Below are positions 1 through 8,787 of a stretch of 64,000 nucleotides of DNA, one piece after another; the stretch's first letter is position 1; the number at the start of each line of letters is the position of its first letter. The notes below the pieces were generated by a model. It had not been told where the DNA came from. It did no database searches and worked only from the letters and a program-made list of their open reading frames with translations. The position numbers and the translations under genes are program-made. The DNA comes from SZUA-309 sp965230005 (lineage in GTDB: Bacteria > Pseudomonadota > Gammaproteobacteria > Pseudomonadales > Azotimanducaceae), in the NCBI GenBank assembly GCA_965230005.1, contig OZ245934.1:4588001-4652000 (forward strand), read 5' to 3'.

Positions 1-2
1 TC

Positions 3-86
3 CGCCGTGCCAACCGCTTCGGTAACTACCGGGATCTCAAAGAGCGCTACCTGCCGGAAATCGCTCAGGTGCAGCCTGTCGGCTGA
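3..86 (+). CDS. C-terminal end of an unidentified protein (partial)
   Basis: An open frame enters from the left edge and ends with TGA at 84-86, giving about 27 residues that include the stretch NRFGNYRDLKERYLPEIAQ. The charged, helical composition looks like a genuine C-terminus rather than a random frame. Too little is present to name a family. About 280 bases without a convincing gene follow before the polyphosphate kinase. Confidence 0.4.
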   Translation, partial: RRANRFGNYRDLKERYLPEIAQVQPVG

Positions 87-366
87 ACGGTCTCCGGTTT
101 TACCCTGCGCCCGCTGAAGCGGACCAGCCGATAACACTCCTCTTAGCTGCGCCCGCTCGTTTTCCGCGAACTGTGACGCCCTGCGCACGCTACCTGCGGC
201 TATCCCGCAAGCGGCTACGGGGAACTACCGAGGCCTCCGCAGCGGCCGCGGGCCTACACTCTGTCATGGAACTGCAATAAAGCTGAACAGCCGGAGAAAG
301 AAGCCGTCGAGCCGCCACCGGGCGATGCCCGGCAGGGTTCTCAAGCCACGGCTGCTGGAGAGGAAC

Positions 367-1308
367 ATGGCCGAATCGATCGTTACCGCACTGCCCGAGT
401 CGGGGGGCAAGAACGCGCTCACCCAGGAAGAAAAGCTCGTCGGGCGCTCCCTTAAGAAGAGCCTGGCTCTGAGCCCCGAAGACCTCGAGGCGGTGAACTC
501 CAAGCGCGGATTGCTGCAGCTCCTCGACACCAAGAACGTCAACGTCGAAAAGGCGCTCATCAAGCTCCGCTATGAGCAGGAGCTGGAAAAGCTGCAGATC
601 GAGCTCGTGAAGCTGCAGCGTGCCGTGCAGCTCGAAGGACGGCGGGTGGCCATCATCTTCGAGGGTCGCGATGCGGCCGGAAAAGGCGGCACGATCCGGC
701 GCTTCATTGAACACCTCAATCCGCGCACGGCGCGGGTGGTGGCGTTGCCGAAACCCACGGACCTGCAGCGCGGTCAGTGGTATTTCCAGCGCTACGTCGA
801 GCAGCTGCCGAATCCGGGAGAAATGGTGTTCTTCGATCGCAGCTGGTACAACCGGGCCGTGGTGGAGCCTGTTATGGGCTTCTGCAGCGACTCTCAGTAC
901 CGGGTGTTCATGCAGCAGGTGCCGGAATTCGAGCACATGCTCTATGAAGACAATCTCGAGCTGGTGAAATTCTGGTTCTCGATCTCCAAAGGCGTGCAGG
1001 AAGAACGCTTCGTCTCCCGGCGCGTGGATCCGCTGAAACAGTGGAAGATTTCTCCGGTAGACGAGGAAGCGCAGGCCAACTGGGACACCTACACCCACTA
1101 CAAAGACGAAATGTTCTCGAAAACACACACGTCTTATGCGCCCTGGATCATCGTCAAAGCCAACGACAAGAAGAAAGCGCGCCTCGAGAGCATGCGTCAC
1201 GTGCTCTCGTCCCTGGACTACCCGGGCAAAGGTGAAACGGACACGCCGCTCTCACCGGACCCGGATGTTGTGCTGCGCTACCACCGATCCCAGCGAAGCA
1301 TCGACTGA
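367..1308 (+). CDS. ppk2: Polyphosphate kinase 2 (PPK2 family)
   Basis: Predicted cytoplasmic PPK2-type kinase that moves phosphate between polyphosphate and nucleoside diphosphates. The 313-residue product has the family's Walker A (GRDAAGKGG, about residues 100-108), the Walker B/lid motif FFDRSWYNR (about 155-164), and the conserved PTDLQRGQWYFQRY segment between them; the length fits a single-domain PPK2. The frame is open from 325, but I prefer the ATG at 367 because GGAGAGG lies just upstream (around 358-364). The first 60 residues are a variable N-terminal extension. The gene is monocistronic and converges on cueR. Direction of the reaction (polyP synthesis or NDP phosphorylation) cannot be told from sequence. 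Confidence 0.93.
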   Translation: MAESIVTALPESGGKNALTQEEKLVGRSLKKSLALSPEDLEAVNSKRGLLQLLDTKNVNVEKALIKLRYEQELEKLQIELVKLQRAVQLEGRRVAIIFEGRDAAGKGGTIRRFIEHLNPRTARVVALPKPTDLQRGQWYFQRYVEQLPNPGEMVFFDRSWYNRAVVEPVMGFCSDSQYRVFMQQVPEFEHMLYEDNLELVKFWFSISKGVQEERFVSRRVDPLKQWKISPVDEEAQANWDTYTHYKDEMFSKTHTSYAPWIIVKANDKKKARLESMRHVLSSLDYPGKGETDTPLSPDPDVVLRYHRSQRSID

Positions 1309-1320
1309 CGTCGCTTTTTT
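1292..1320 (+). terminator. Possible weak terminator at the end of ppk2
   Basis: The end of the kinase gene can form a short stem (AGCGA with TCGCT, or CGAC/GTCG within it) followed directly by six T residues at 1315-1320. The stem is short, so this is only suggestive. It lies between the convergent ppk2 and cueR genes, where a terminator is expected. Confidence 0.3.
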
Positions 1321-1331
1321 CGGCGCTCTGC

Positions 1332-1742
1332 TCAGGCGATCGACTGGTTTTGCGGGGCTGGCCCGGCCAGATCCTCGAGAATGGGACAGTCGGGCCGGTC
1401 GTTGCCCTGACAGGTGGCTGCGAGATGGGCCAGCGTCGCGCGCATGCTGCTGAGCGCTTCGATCTTGCCGTCGATCTCAGCAACCTTCTCCAGGGCCAGC
1501 TGCTTCACGTCGCTGCTGGCCCGACCTTCGTCGTCGTAGAGCGAGAGCAGCAGCCGACACTCCTCGATGGAGAAGCCCAGACTGCGGGCGCGCTGCACGA
1601 AAGCGAGGCGATGCACGTGGGTCTCGTCGTAGTCCCGATAGCCGTTGGCCGTGCGCGCGGGCACTACCAGGCCGATCTCCTCGTAGTAGCGGATGGTTTT
1701 TGCAGGCAAGCCGGTCTGCCCCGCGGTGCTGCTGATGTTCAT
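1332..1742 (-). CDS. cueR: CueR-type copper-responsive MerR regulator
   Basis: Cu(I)-sensing transcriptional activator of the MerR family (136 aa). The N-terminal winged helix contains the MerR signature around KTIRYYEEIGL; a coiled dimerisation helix follows; the C-terminal metal loop is C111-QGNDRPD-C119. That two-cysteine spacing matches CueR (Cys112/Cys120 in E. coli) rather than mercury or zinc sensors. It lies 98 bp downstream of copA on the same strand and probably controls the copper block: a matching operator is present upstream of copA (4236-4266). The C-terminus ends shortly after the metal loop, as in other CueR proteins. Confidence 0.92.
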   Translation of the reverse strand: MNISSTAGQTGLPAKTIRYYEEIGLVVPARTANGYRDYDETHVHRLAFVQRARSLGFSIEECRLLLSLYDDEGRASSDVKQLALEKVAEIDGKIEALSSMRATLAHLAATCQGNDRPDCPILEDLAGPAPQNQSIA

Positions 1743-1840
1743 GAGGCGTGCACTCCTGCTGCGCTGCCTTCCAGCACGCCTGCCTGCGTCGTCACGCGCC
1801 GTGCTCGTGCGGGCAGTGCGTCAGTTACAGGCACAGTGTC

Positions 1841-4162
1841 TCACAGCGAAAGGCGTCGCAGGCGCAGCGCATTGCCGATCACCGATACGGACGACAGGCT
1901 CATGGCGAAGGCGGCCAGCATGGGCGACAGGAGGGCACCCGTGAGCGGGTAGAGGATGCCTGCGGCAATCGGTACACCGGCGGTGTTGTAAGCGAAGGCG
2001 AAAAACAGGTTCTGACGGATGTTGCTGAGCGTTGCCCGGGCCAGCCTGCGGGCGCGGAGGATTCCGGCGAGGTCACCCTTGAGCAGTGTGATGCCCGCGC
2101 TCTCTAGGGCTACGTCTGCGCCGGTGCCCATGGCGATACCGACATCGGCGGCGGCGAGGGCTGGCGCGTCGTTGATCCCGTCGCCGGCCATGGCCACTCG
2201 AGCGCCGGATGCCCGAAGGCGGTCCACGAGCGCCTGCTTCTGTTCCGGGAGCAATCCGGCGTGGACTTCGTTGATGCCGAGTTCGCGGGCCACGGCGGCT
2301 GCCGTATGCTCGTTGTCGCCGGTGGCCATGACGATGCGCACCCCATCGCTCTGCAGGGCCTCGATGGCGCTTCCGGCGCTCGGTCGGATCGGATCCGCCA
2401 CCGCAATGAGGCCGGCGGCGACACCGTCGACCGCGAGCAGCATGACCGTTTGCCCCTCGCCTCGGCGCGAGGCGGCTCGACTTTCGAGTGCCTCCGCGTC
2501 AACGCCCGCTGCGTCGAGCAGCTTGTGATTGCCGAGCATTACGGTCCGGCCGTCGATGGTCCCGGTAACGCCTTGGCCGATGATGGCTTCGAAGGCCTCT
2601 GGCTCCGCGAGGGTGAGTCCTTGCGCTTCGGCACCGGCGACGATGGCTTCCGCAAGCGGATGCTCGGAGCCGCGCTCGAGGCTGGCGGCCAGGCGGAGCA
2701 GCTCATTTTCGGACTGGCTGCCTTCCGCTGAGACAGTTCTAAGAACCGGTCTGCCTTCCGTCAGCGTTCCGGTCTTGTCCACCAGCAGCGTGTGTACGGC
2801 GGCAAGGCGCTCGAGGGCCGTCGCGTCCTTTACCAGCACGCCATGTTCGGCACCGCGGCCGGTGGCGGTCATGATCGACATGGGGGTTGCGAGCCCGAGG
2901 GCACAGGGGCAGGCGATGATGAGCACGGACACGGCAGCGATGGTGGCGAAGGCCAGCCGCGGCTCCGGGCCAACGGTCATCCAACTTATGAAAGCGATGA
3001 GCGCCACGAGCACCACCGTCGGCACGAAGTAGCGGGCCACCCGGTCGGCGAGGCTCTGAATGGGGGCTCGTGAACGCTGGGCCGTAGCAACCATTTCGAC
3101 GATGCGGGCAAGCAGCGTGTTCTGCCCGACGTGGGTGGCGATCATGATCAGGGTGCCCTGGCGGTTCAAGGTGCCGCCGGTGATGGCGTCGCCGGGCCCT
3201 TTCTCCACGGGTACGGGCTCGCCGGTGAGCAGGCTTTCGTCGATGGCGGAAGTGCCCTCTTCGACGGTCCCGTCCACGGGCACGCTCTCACCGGGACGCA
3301 CCCGGAGCCGGTCTCCCTCGAGGATGTTGGCCAGTGGCGCGTCGTACTCGTCGCCGTCCGGGGTGATGCGGCGGGCTGTTTTCGGGGCAAGGTTCAGGAG
3401 TGCGCGGATGGCGTCCCCGGTCCGGTCCCGGGCCCGGAGCTCGAGTACCTGTCCCAGGAAAATGAGCGCCACGATCACCACGGCCGCCTCGAAGTACACG
3501 GGTACATGACCGCTCGCCATGCGCACGGCATCGGGAAAGATCCCCGGCGCGAGCGTCGCCATTACGCTGTAGCCGTAGGCGGCGCCGACTCCGAGCATGA
3601 TCAGCGTCCACATGTTGAAGTTGCGGGTCGTCAGCGACGTCCAGCCGCGCGCAAAGAACGGCGCGGCGGCCCAGAGCACGACAGGAGTAGCCAGAGCGAA
3701 CTCGAGCCAGAGGGCGGTGGTTTCCCCGAGCCAGGCGCGCACGGGCAGGCCGAGCATGGGGCCCATGGTGATGATGAGCAGCGGAATGGCTGCGGCGGCA
3801 CTCAGCCAGAGACGACGGGTGAAGTCCTCGAGCTCTGGGTTTGGCGCATCAGCCGTGGGCGTCATGGACTCGAGGGCCATGCCGCAGACCGGGCAGGTGC
3901 CAGGGCCCTCCTGGACGACCTCCGGATCCATGGGGCAGGTGAAGAGCGCGCTCGTGTCGGCGCTGGCCTGCACCCGATGCTGATGGCCCGCCAGGAAGAA
4001 GTAGGGGTCTTCGCTGAAGCGGTCGTGGCAACGCTGACCACAGAAGTGATAGTCCCGGCCGCGATAGCTGTGTGCAGGCTTACCGGCGTTCAGGGCCACC
4101 GTCATGCCGCAGACGGGATCAATGGCTTCGGAAGGTGCGCTGTTGGCTGGGGTTTCGCTCAT
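1841..4162 (-). CDS. copA: Copper-exporting P1B-type ATPase
   Basis: Inner-membrane Cu(I) efflux ATPase (773 aa). In place of a classical HMA domain, the N-terminus carries a YHS-type metal domain (DPVCGMTV around residues 15-22, then HFCGQRC) and a heavy-metal-binding segment (FTCPMDPEVV...CPVCGM, about 75-95). Then come the membrane helices with the IACPCALGLATP metal site (around 415), the phosphorylation motif DKTGTLTEG (around 462) and the hinge GDGINDAPAL followed by MGTGADVALESAG. This is the CopA/SilP-like architecture for monovalent copper or silver. The gene follows cusA and has its own CueR-type promoter inside the cusA 3' end. cueR lies 98 bp downstream. Confidence 0.95.
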   Translation of the reverse strand: MSETPANSAPSEAIDPVCGMTVALNAGKPAHSYRGRDYHFCGQRCHDRFSEDPYFFLAGHQHRVQASADTSALFTCPMDPEVVQEGPGTCPVCGMALESMTPTADAPNPELEDFTRRLWLSAAAAIPLLIITMGPMLGLPVRAWLGETTALWLEFALATPVVLWAAAPFFARGWTSLTTRNFNMWTLIMLGVGAAYGYSVMATLAPGIFPDAVRMASGHVPVYFEAAVVIVALIFLGQVLELRARDRTGDAIRALLNLAPKTARRITPDGDEYDAPLANILEGDRLRVRPGESVPVDGTVEEGTSAIDESLLTGEPVPVEKGPGDAITGGTLNRQGTLIMIATHVGQNTLLARIVEMVATAQRSRAPIQSLADRVARYFVPTVVLVALIAFISWMTVGPEPRLAFATIAAVSVLIIACPCALGLATPMSIMTATGRGAEHGVLVKDATALERLAAVHTLLVDKTGTLTEGRPVLRTVSAEGSQSENELLRLAASLERGSEHPLAEAIVAGAEAQGLTLAEPEAFEAIIGQGVTGTIDGRTVMLGNHKLLDAAGVDAEALESRAASRRGEGQTVMLLAVDGVAAGLIAVADPIRPSAGSAIEALQSDGVRIVMATGDNEHTAAAVARELGINEVHAGLLPEQKQALVDRLRASGARVAMAGDGINDAPALAAADVGIAMGTGADVALESAGITLLKGDLAGILRARRLARATLSNIRQNLFFAFAYNTAGVPIAAGILYPLTGALLSPMLAAFAMSLSSVSVIGNALRLRRLSL

Positions 4163-4222
4163 GGTGTTGTGCCAGTGGCCGCTGCCGAACTTTCAGTTCC
4201 GGAAGGCGCTGGCGCACTCGTC

Positions 4223-7200
4223 TCAGTGTCCCTCCACTCTAAACCTTCCAGTTACTGGAAGGTCAAGACGCTCGCGCACGACCACGCGCCAGCGCTTCCA
4301 GCCGAGGAAAGCCGCCGGCAGCACCAGCAGCGTCAGCAGCAGGGCGCCCACCATGCCGCCAACCATGGGGGCGGCGATGCGACTCAGCACCTCGGCGCCG
4401 GTGCCGCTTGAGTACATGAGGGGCAGGAGGCCGAGGATCGTCGAGAGGGCCGTCATCACCACGGCGCGGACTCGGCGCAGGGCGCCTTCGCGAGCTGCTT
4501 CCAGCAGATCAGCGTCTGACAGATCGTCGCCCCGGGTTGCCATGCGCTCTTCCAGGGCCTGGTTCAGGTAGGTGAGCATGAGCACGGCGAGCTCCACGGC
4601 AACGCCGGCCAGCGCAATGAAGCCGACGACGACGGCCACCGAGAAGTTGTAGCCGAGGCCAAACATGAGCCAGAGGCCGCCGGCTCCAGCGAATGGCAGC
4701 GTGGCGAGAATGATGGCCACCTCGCCGAGGCGGTGAAAGTTCACATAGAGCAGCACCACGATCACCGCGAAGACGAAAGGCACCACCAGCGCGAGCCGAG
4801 CCTGGGCGCGCTCCATGTATTCGTACTGGCCGGCCCAGCTCAGGCTGTAGCCCGGCGGCAGCTCGAGCCCGTCGCGAACGACCGCCATGGCGGTGGCGAC
4901 ATAGGTGCCCACGTCCACGGCTTCGATGTCGACGAAGGTCCAGCCGTTCGGCCGGGCGTTTTCACTCTTGATGGCCGGCGGACCGTCGGCGATGGCGATG
5001 CGCGCGACGTCGGCCAGGGCAATGCGCTGACCGTTTGGCGTCACCACCGGCAGCTCGGCGAGCTGCTCCGGCGAGTCCCGGTAGTCCTGGGGGTAGCGCA
5101 GATTGATGGGATAACGCTCGAGCCCTTCCACGGTCCGGGTCACGTCCATACCGCCAATGGCCGTGGCCACCACCTGCTGCACGTCGGCGATGTTGAGCCC
5201 GTAGCGGGCGGCCCGGAAGCGGTCCACCTCCACTTCGATATAGCGGCCACCGGCGACCCGTTCCGAATACACGCTGGCCGTGCCGGGCACTGTCTCGAGC
5301 AGCTGTTCGAGGGCCTGGCCGATGCGCTGGATCTCGCCGAGATCGGGGCCGGCCACCTTGATGCCGACGGGGGTTTTGATGCCCGTGGCGAGCATGTCGA
5401 TGCGCGTCTTGATGGGCATGACCCAGGCGTTGCTGAGGCCGGGCATGCTCACGCGCTCGTTGAGCTCTTCGATCAGCGCCTCGGTGGTGAGCCCCTCGCG
5501 CCATTCGCTCCGCGGTTTCAGCTGGATGAAGGTCTCGATCATGGTGAGCGGGGCCGGATCCGTCGCTGTATCCGCCCGCCCGATCTTGCCGAAGACCGTT
5601 TTCACTTCCGGCACCGTGGCGATGAGCTTGTCGGTCTGCTGCAGGAGCTCCCGGGCCTTGCCGATGGACAGCCCCGGATAGGTGGTGGGCATGTACATGA
5701 GGTCGCCTTCGTCGAGGGGCGGGATGAACTCGCTGCCGATGCGGGTGAGCGGCCAGAAACCGAGGAGGGTGACGAGGCCGGCTACGGCCAGCGTGGTCCC
5801 AGGTCGTTTCAGCACCGCATTGAGGATCGGGGCGTAGCTGCGCAGCAGCCAGCGGTTCAGCGGGTTCTCCTTTTCCGGCCGCACGCGGCCGCGGATCAGG
5901 TAGCCCATGAGCACCGGCACCACGGTCACGGCGAGGGCGGCGCTTGCTGCCATGGCGTAAGTCTTCGTGAAGGCCAGCGGCGAGAACATGCGGCCTTCCT
6001 GCGCTTCCAGGGCGAAGACGGGCACGAAGCTCACGGTAATGATGAGCAGGCTGAAGAACAGCGGCGGCCCCACTTCCGTGGCTGCCCTTGTTACCACTTC
6101 CCAGCGGTTCTCATCGGTGAGCGGCGTGCGCTCGATGTGCTTGTGGAAGTTCTCGATCATGACGATGGCGCCGTCGATCATGGCGCCGATGGCAATGGCG
6201 ATGCCGGCGAGGGACATGATGTTGGCGTTGATGCCCTGCCAGCGCATGACGATGAAGGCCGTGAGGATGCCGAGCGGTAAAGAGATCACCGCCACGAGCG
6301 AAGACCGCGCGTGCGCGAGGAATATGGCGCAGACCAGGGCAACGATGAGGAGTTCTTCGAGCAGGCCGATCTGTAGCGTGGAGACGGCGGCTTCGATGAG
6401 GGCCGAGCGGTCGTAAACGTTGACCACCTCCACACCTTCCGGCAGGCTGGCCTTCAGGTCGTCGAGTTTGGCCTTCACCCCGTTGATGGTCGCCTGGGCG
6501 TTCTCGCCCATACGCATGACGATGATGCCGCCCACAACCTCTCCGCGGCCGTTGAGCTCCGCGATGCCGCGGCGCATCTGCGGGCCCAGGTTGATGTCGG
6601 CCACATCCTCGAGGAGCAGGGGCGTGCCGTTGGCATCCACCCCGAGCGGCACCCGGGCGAGATCGTCCACGCTCTGGATGTAGCCCGTGGCGCGCACCAT
6701 GTACTCGGCTTCGGACATCTCCACCACGGAGGCGCCCACTTCCTGATTCGCGCGGGTGATGGCCGTCTGCAGATGGGCGAGGGGAATACCGAAGGCGCGC
6801 AGTTTCTCCGGATCCACCTCTACCTGGTACTGGCGGACCATGCCGCCAAGGGTGGCGACTTCTGAAACGCCGGGCACCGACTGCAGCTCGTACTTGAGGA
6901 AGAAGTCCTGGAGGCTCCGGAGCTCACCGAGGTCCTGGCGCCCGGTAGGGTCAGCGAGGGCGTAAACGAACACCCAGCCGACGCCCGTGGCATCGGGTCC
7001 GAGCTGCGGCTGCACGTTCGGCGGCAGGAGCGGGGTGACCTGCGAGAGGTACTCGAGGACCCGGGACCTTGCCCAGTAGGGGTCCGTACCGTCATCGAAA
7101 ATCACGTAGACGTAGGAATCCCCGAAGAAGGAGAAGCCCCGGACCGTCACGGCGCCGGGGACAGAGAGGAGCGCCGTGCTTAAGGGATAGGTGATCTGGT

Positions 7201-7387
7201 CTTCCACCACCTGCGGCGCCTGGCCAGGGTAGCTGGTTTTGACGATCACCTGCACGTCGGAGAGATCGGGGATGGCATCCACCGGCGTGCTGCGCAGCGC
7301 CACGGTGCCGGCGGCGGCGAGGATCAGCGCGGCCAGGAGCACAAAGAAGCGGTTTTTCACGGACCATTCGATGACGGCGGCGATCAT
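4223..7387 (-). CDS. cusA: Cu(I)/Ag(I) efflux RND pump subunit, CusA type
   Basis: Inner-membrane proton-driven HME-RND transporter (1054 aa) forming a tripartite pump with CusB and CusC to expel copper or silver from the periplasm. The N-terminal helix is followed by DAIPDLSDVQV, typical of heavy-metal RND pumps. The charged transmembrane motif (GAMIDGAIVMIEN) matches the proton-relay region, and the periplasmic segment TRIDMLATGIKTPVGIK contains one of the conserved metal-binding methionines of CusA. The length matches the family. The start codon overlaps the end of cusB by 4 bp (ATGA), indicating translational coupling. The final codons contain the copA promoter. Confidence 0.95.
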   Translation of the reverse strand: MIAAVIEWSVKNRFFVLLAALILAAAGTVALRSTPVDAIPDLSDVQVIVKTSYPGQAPQVVEDQITYPLSTALLSVPGAVTVRGFSFFGDSYVYVIFDDGTDPYWARSRVLEYLSQVTPLLPPNVQPQLGPDATGVGWVFVYALADPTGRQDLGELRSLQDFFLKYELQSVPGVSEVATLGGMVRQYQVEVDPEKLRAFGIPLAHLQTAITRANQEVGASVVEMSEAEYMVRATGYIQSVDDLARVPLGVDANGTPLLLEDVADINLGPQMRRGIAELNGRGEVVGGIIVMRMGENAQATINGVKAKLDDLKASLPEGVEVVNVYDRSALIEAAVSTLQIGLLEELLIVALVCAIFLAHARSSLVAVISLPLGILTAFIVMRWQGINANIMSLAGIAIAIGAMIDGAIVMIENFHKHIERTPLTDENRWEVVTRAATEVGPPLFFSLLIITVSFVPVFALEAQEGRMFSPLAFTKTYAMAASAALAVTVVPVLMGYLIRGRVRPEKENPLNRWLLRSYAPILNAVLKRPGTTLAVAGLVTLLGFWPLTRIGSEFIPPLDEGDLMYMPTTYPGLSIGKARELLQQTDKLIATVPEVKTVFGKIGRADTATDPAPLTMIETFIQLKPRSEWREGLTTEALIEELNERVSMPGLSNAWVMPIKTRIDMLATGIKTPVGIKVAGPDLGEIQRIGQALEQLLETVPGTASVYSERVAGGRYIEVEVDRFRAARYGLNIADVQQVVATAIGGMDVTRTVEGLERYPINLRYPQDYRDSPEQLAELPVVTPNGQRIALADVARIAIADGPPAIKSENARPNGWTFVDIEAVDVGTYVATAMAVVRDGLELPPGYSLSWAGQYEYMERAQARLALVVPFVFAVIVVLLYVNFHRLGEVAIILATLPFAGAGGLWLMFGLGYNFSVAVVVGFIALAGVAVELAVLMLTYLNQALEERMATRGDDLSDADLLEAAREGALRRVRAVVMTALSTILGLLPLMYSSGTGAEVLSRIAAPMVGGMVGALLLTLLVLPAAFLGWKRWRVVVRERLDLPVTGRFRVEGH
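4236..4266 (-). promoter_or_regulatory. CueR-type copA promoter and operator
   Basis: Read on the minus strand, TTGACC (-35, 4261-4266) and TAGAGT (-10, 4236-4241) are separated by 19 bp (4242-4260), the over-long spacer typical of MerR-family promoters. Centred on it is a palindrome at 4243-4263 with arms ACCTTCC and GGAAGGT, nearly the same as the E. coli copA CueR box. It points at copA (start 4162). It lies almost entirely within the final codons of cusA, so copA can be induced separately from the upstream cus genes. Confidence 0.88.
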
Positions 7388-8775
7388 GACTGCGGCTCCT
7401 GGTGACTATCGTGCGCCATGTCCTGGTGCTCGTCGGATGCCGGCATTGTGTGGTCACCGTGCGCTTTCAGCCCTTCGTCCTCGGGTGCCTGGTGTTGCGT
7501 ATGGTCCATGGCCGGCATCGCCGCCGGGCGTTGCTCGTAATCCATACGCCGGAAGTCCGAGGTGCGGCTCGACTCCGAGTCGATGAGGAACTGCGCAGAG
7601 GTGACGATGCGATCGCCTGCCTCGAGGCCGTCGAGAATCTCCACCTGCCGGCGACCGATGCGTCCGGGGGTCACGGCCACGGATTTGAAGCGGCCGATGT
7701 CGAGGGCGAGCACCACGCGATTCTGGGCGCCGGTGCGGATGAGCGCCTCGCGGGGGATCAGCAGTGTGGCCGCTTCCTCGCGCACAGGCTCGATGCTGAG
7801 CTCACCGAACATGCCGGGCTTGAGCGCCCCGTCGTCGTTCTGAAACTCTGTGCGCACCCGGATGGTTCGGGTTTCTTCGTTGAGGCTCGGATACACGTAG
7901 TCGACGGTGCCTTCCCATTGCCGACCGGGCAGGTAGTCGAGACTGAGCGCCACCCGATCGCCGGCCTGGACCAGCTGCGCCTGGCGTTCATAGAGCTCGC
8001 CGACCACCCAGACGTGATCGAGGGGGCCGATGGTCATGACGTTCATGCCTGGCGAGACGTACATGCCCTCGCGAACCGCCAGCGTTTCCACGACGCCGGT
8101 CTGCGGCGCGTAGACGGTAATGGTCTGACTCACGCGGCGTGATTTGCGCAGCGCTTCAATGGCGGAAGGCGGGACTTCCAGTGCGGAGAGCCGTTCGACC
8201 GCGGCGTCCACGAGGGCCGGGTTGTTGCGGTTCAGGGCAAGGACCAGCTCCTCCTGGGCATTCACGAGGGTCGGGGAATAGAGGTCGAAGAGCGGCGCCC
8301 CCGCTTCGACCGGATCGCCCTCGGCCTTGACCGCCAGCCGTTCAATCCAGCCTTCCACTCTTGGGTGCAGGTGCATCAGCTGGTTCTCGTCGTAGATCAC
8401 GTGGCCCACGGTTCTAATCTGCGGGGCGAAGATGCCGCGGCTGACGAGCGCCGTGCGCACACCGAGATTGTTCACGACGTTTGGCGAGATGTAGACCATT
8501 CCGGGATCGTCTCCACCGATTGCGCCGTCTTCACCGGAAGGGCGGTTGCCGCCAGCGCCGTTCTCATCGGCGTAGACGGGCACGAGATCCATGCCCATAG
8601 GGGATTTGCCGGGACCATCGCGGCGATAGTCCGGGTCCATGGGCGCGACCCAGTAGAGGGGTTCGGGGCTGTCTGGCGTTTCGTCGTCCGTTGCCGACTC
8701 GGTCAGGAACCAGGTTGCGAGGCTGCCGGCGACGAGACCGACGGCGATGAAAAGGAAACGTTGAGCGAGGGTCAT
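7384..8775 (-). CDS. cusB: CusB-type periplasmic adaptor of the copper RND pump
   Basis: Membrane-fusion protein (463 aa) linking CusA to the outer-membrane channel. An N-terminal hydrophobic anchor is followed by a heavy-metal-binding segment (YWVAPMDPDYRRDGPGKSPMGMDLVPV, quoted in part: PMDPDY and SPMGMDLVPVY), then barrel-sandwich and beta-barrel domains. The tail of about 50 residues is unusually rich in His, Met and Asp (for example MPAMDHTQHQ and AHGDHTMPASDEHQDMAH). This probably captures copper and hands it to CusA, and may stand in for a separate CusF chaperone, which I do not see. It starts 12 bp after the end of cusC and overlaps cusA by 4 bp. Confidence 0.94.
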   Translation of the reverse strand: MTLAQRFLFIAVGLVAGSLATWFLTESATDDETPDSPEPLYWVAPMDPDYRRDGPGKSPMGMDLVPVYADENGAGGNRPSGEDGAIGGDDPGMVYISPNVVNNLGVRTALVSRGIFAPQIRTVGHVIYDENQLMHLHPRVEGWIERLAVKAEGDPVEAGAPLFDLYSPTLVNAQEELVLALNRNNPALVDAAVERLSALEVPPSAIEALRKSRRVSQTITVYAPQTGVVETLAVREGMYVSPGMNVMTIGPLDHVWVVGELYERQAQLVQAGDRVALSLDYLPGRQWEGTVDYVYPSLNEETRTIRVRTEFQNDDGALKPGMFGELSIEPVREEAATLLIPREALIRTGAQNRVVLALDIGRFKSVAVTPGRIGRRQVEILDGLEAGDRIVTSAQFLIDSESSRTSDFRRMDYEQRPAAMPAMDHTQHQAPEDEGLKAHGDHTMPASDEHQDMAHDSHQEPQS

Positions 8776-8787
8776 GGGTCGATCTCC

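Noticed and set aside
190..1200. Long minus-strand frame over ppk2
   Set aside because: It is the antisense shadow of a gene with clear PPK2 motifs; its translation has no recognisable domain.
4733..6280. 515-codon plus-strand frame inside cusA
   Set aside because: His/Asp/Gly-rich translation typical of the antisense of GC-rich RND genes; cusA has all its motifs on the other strand.
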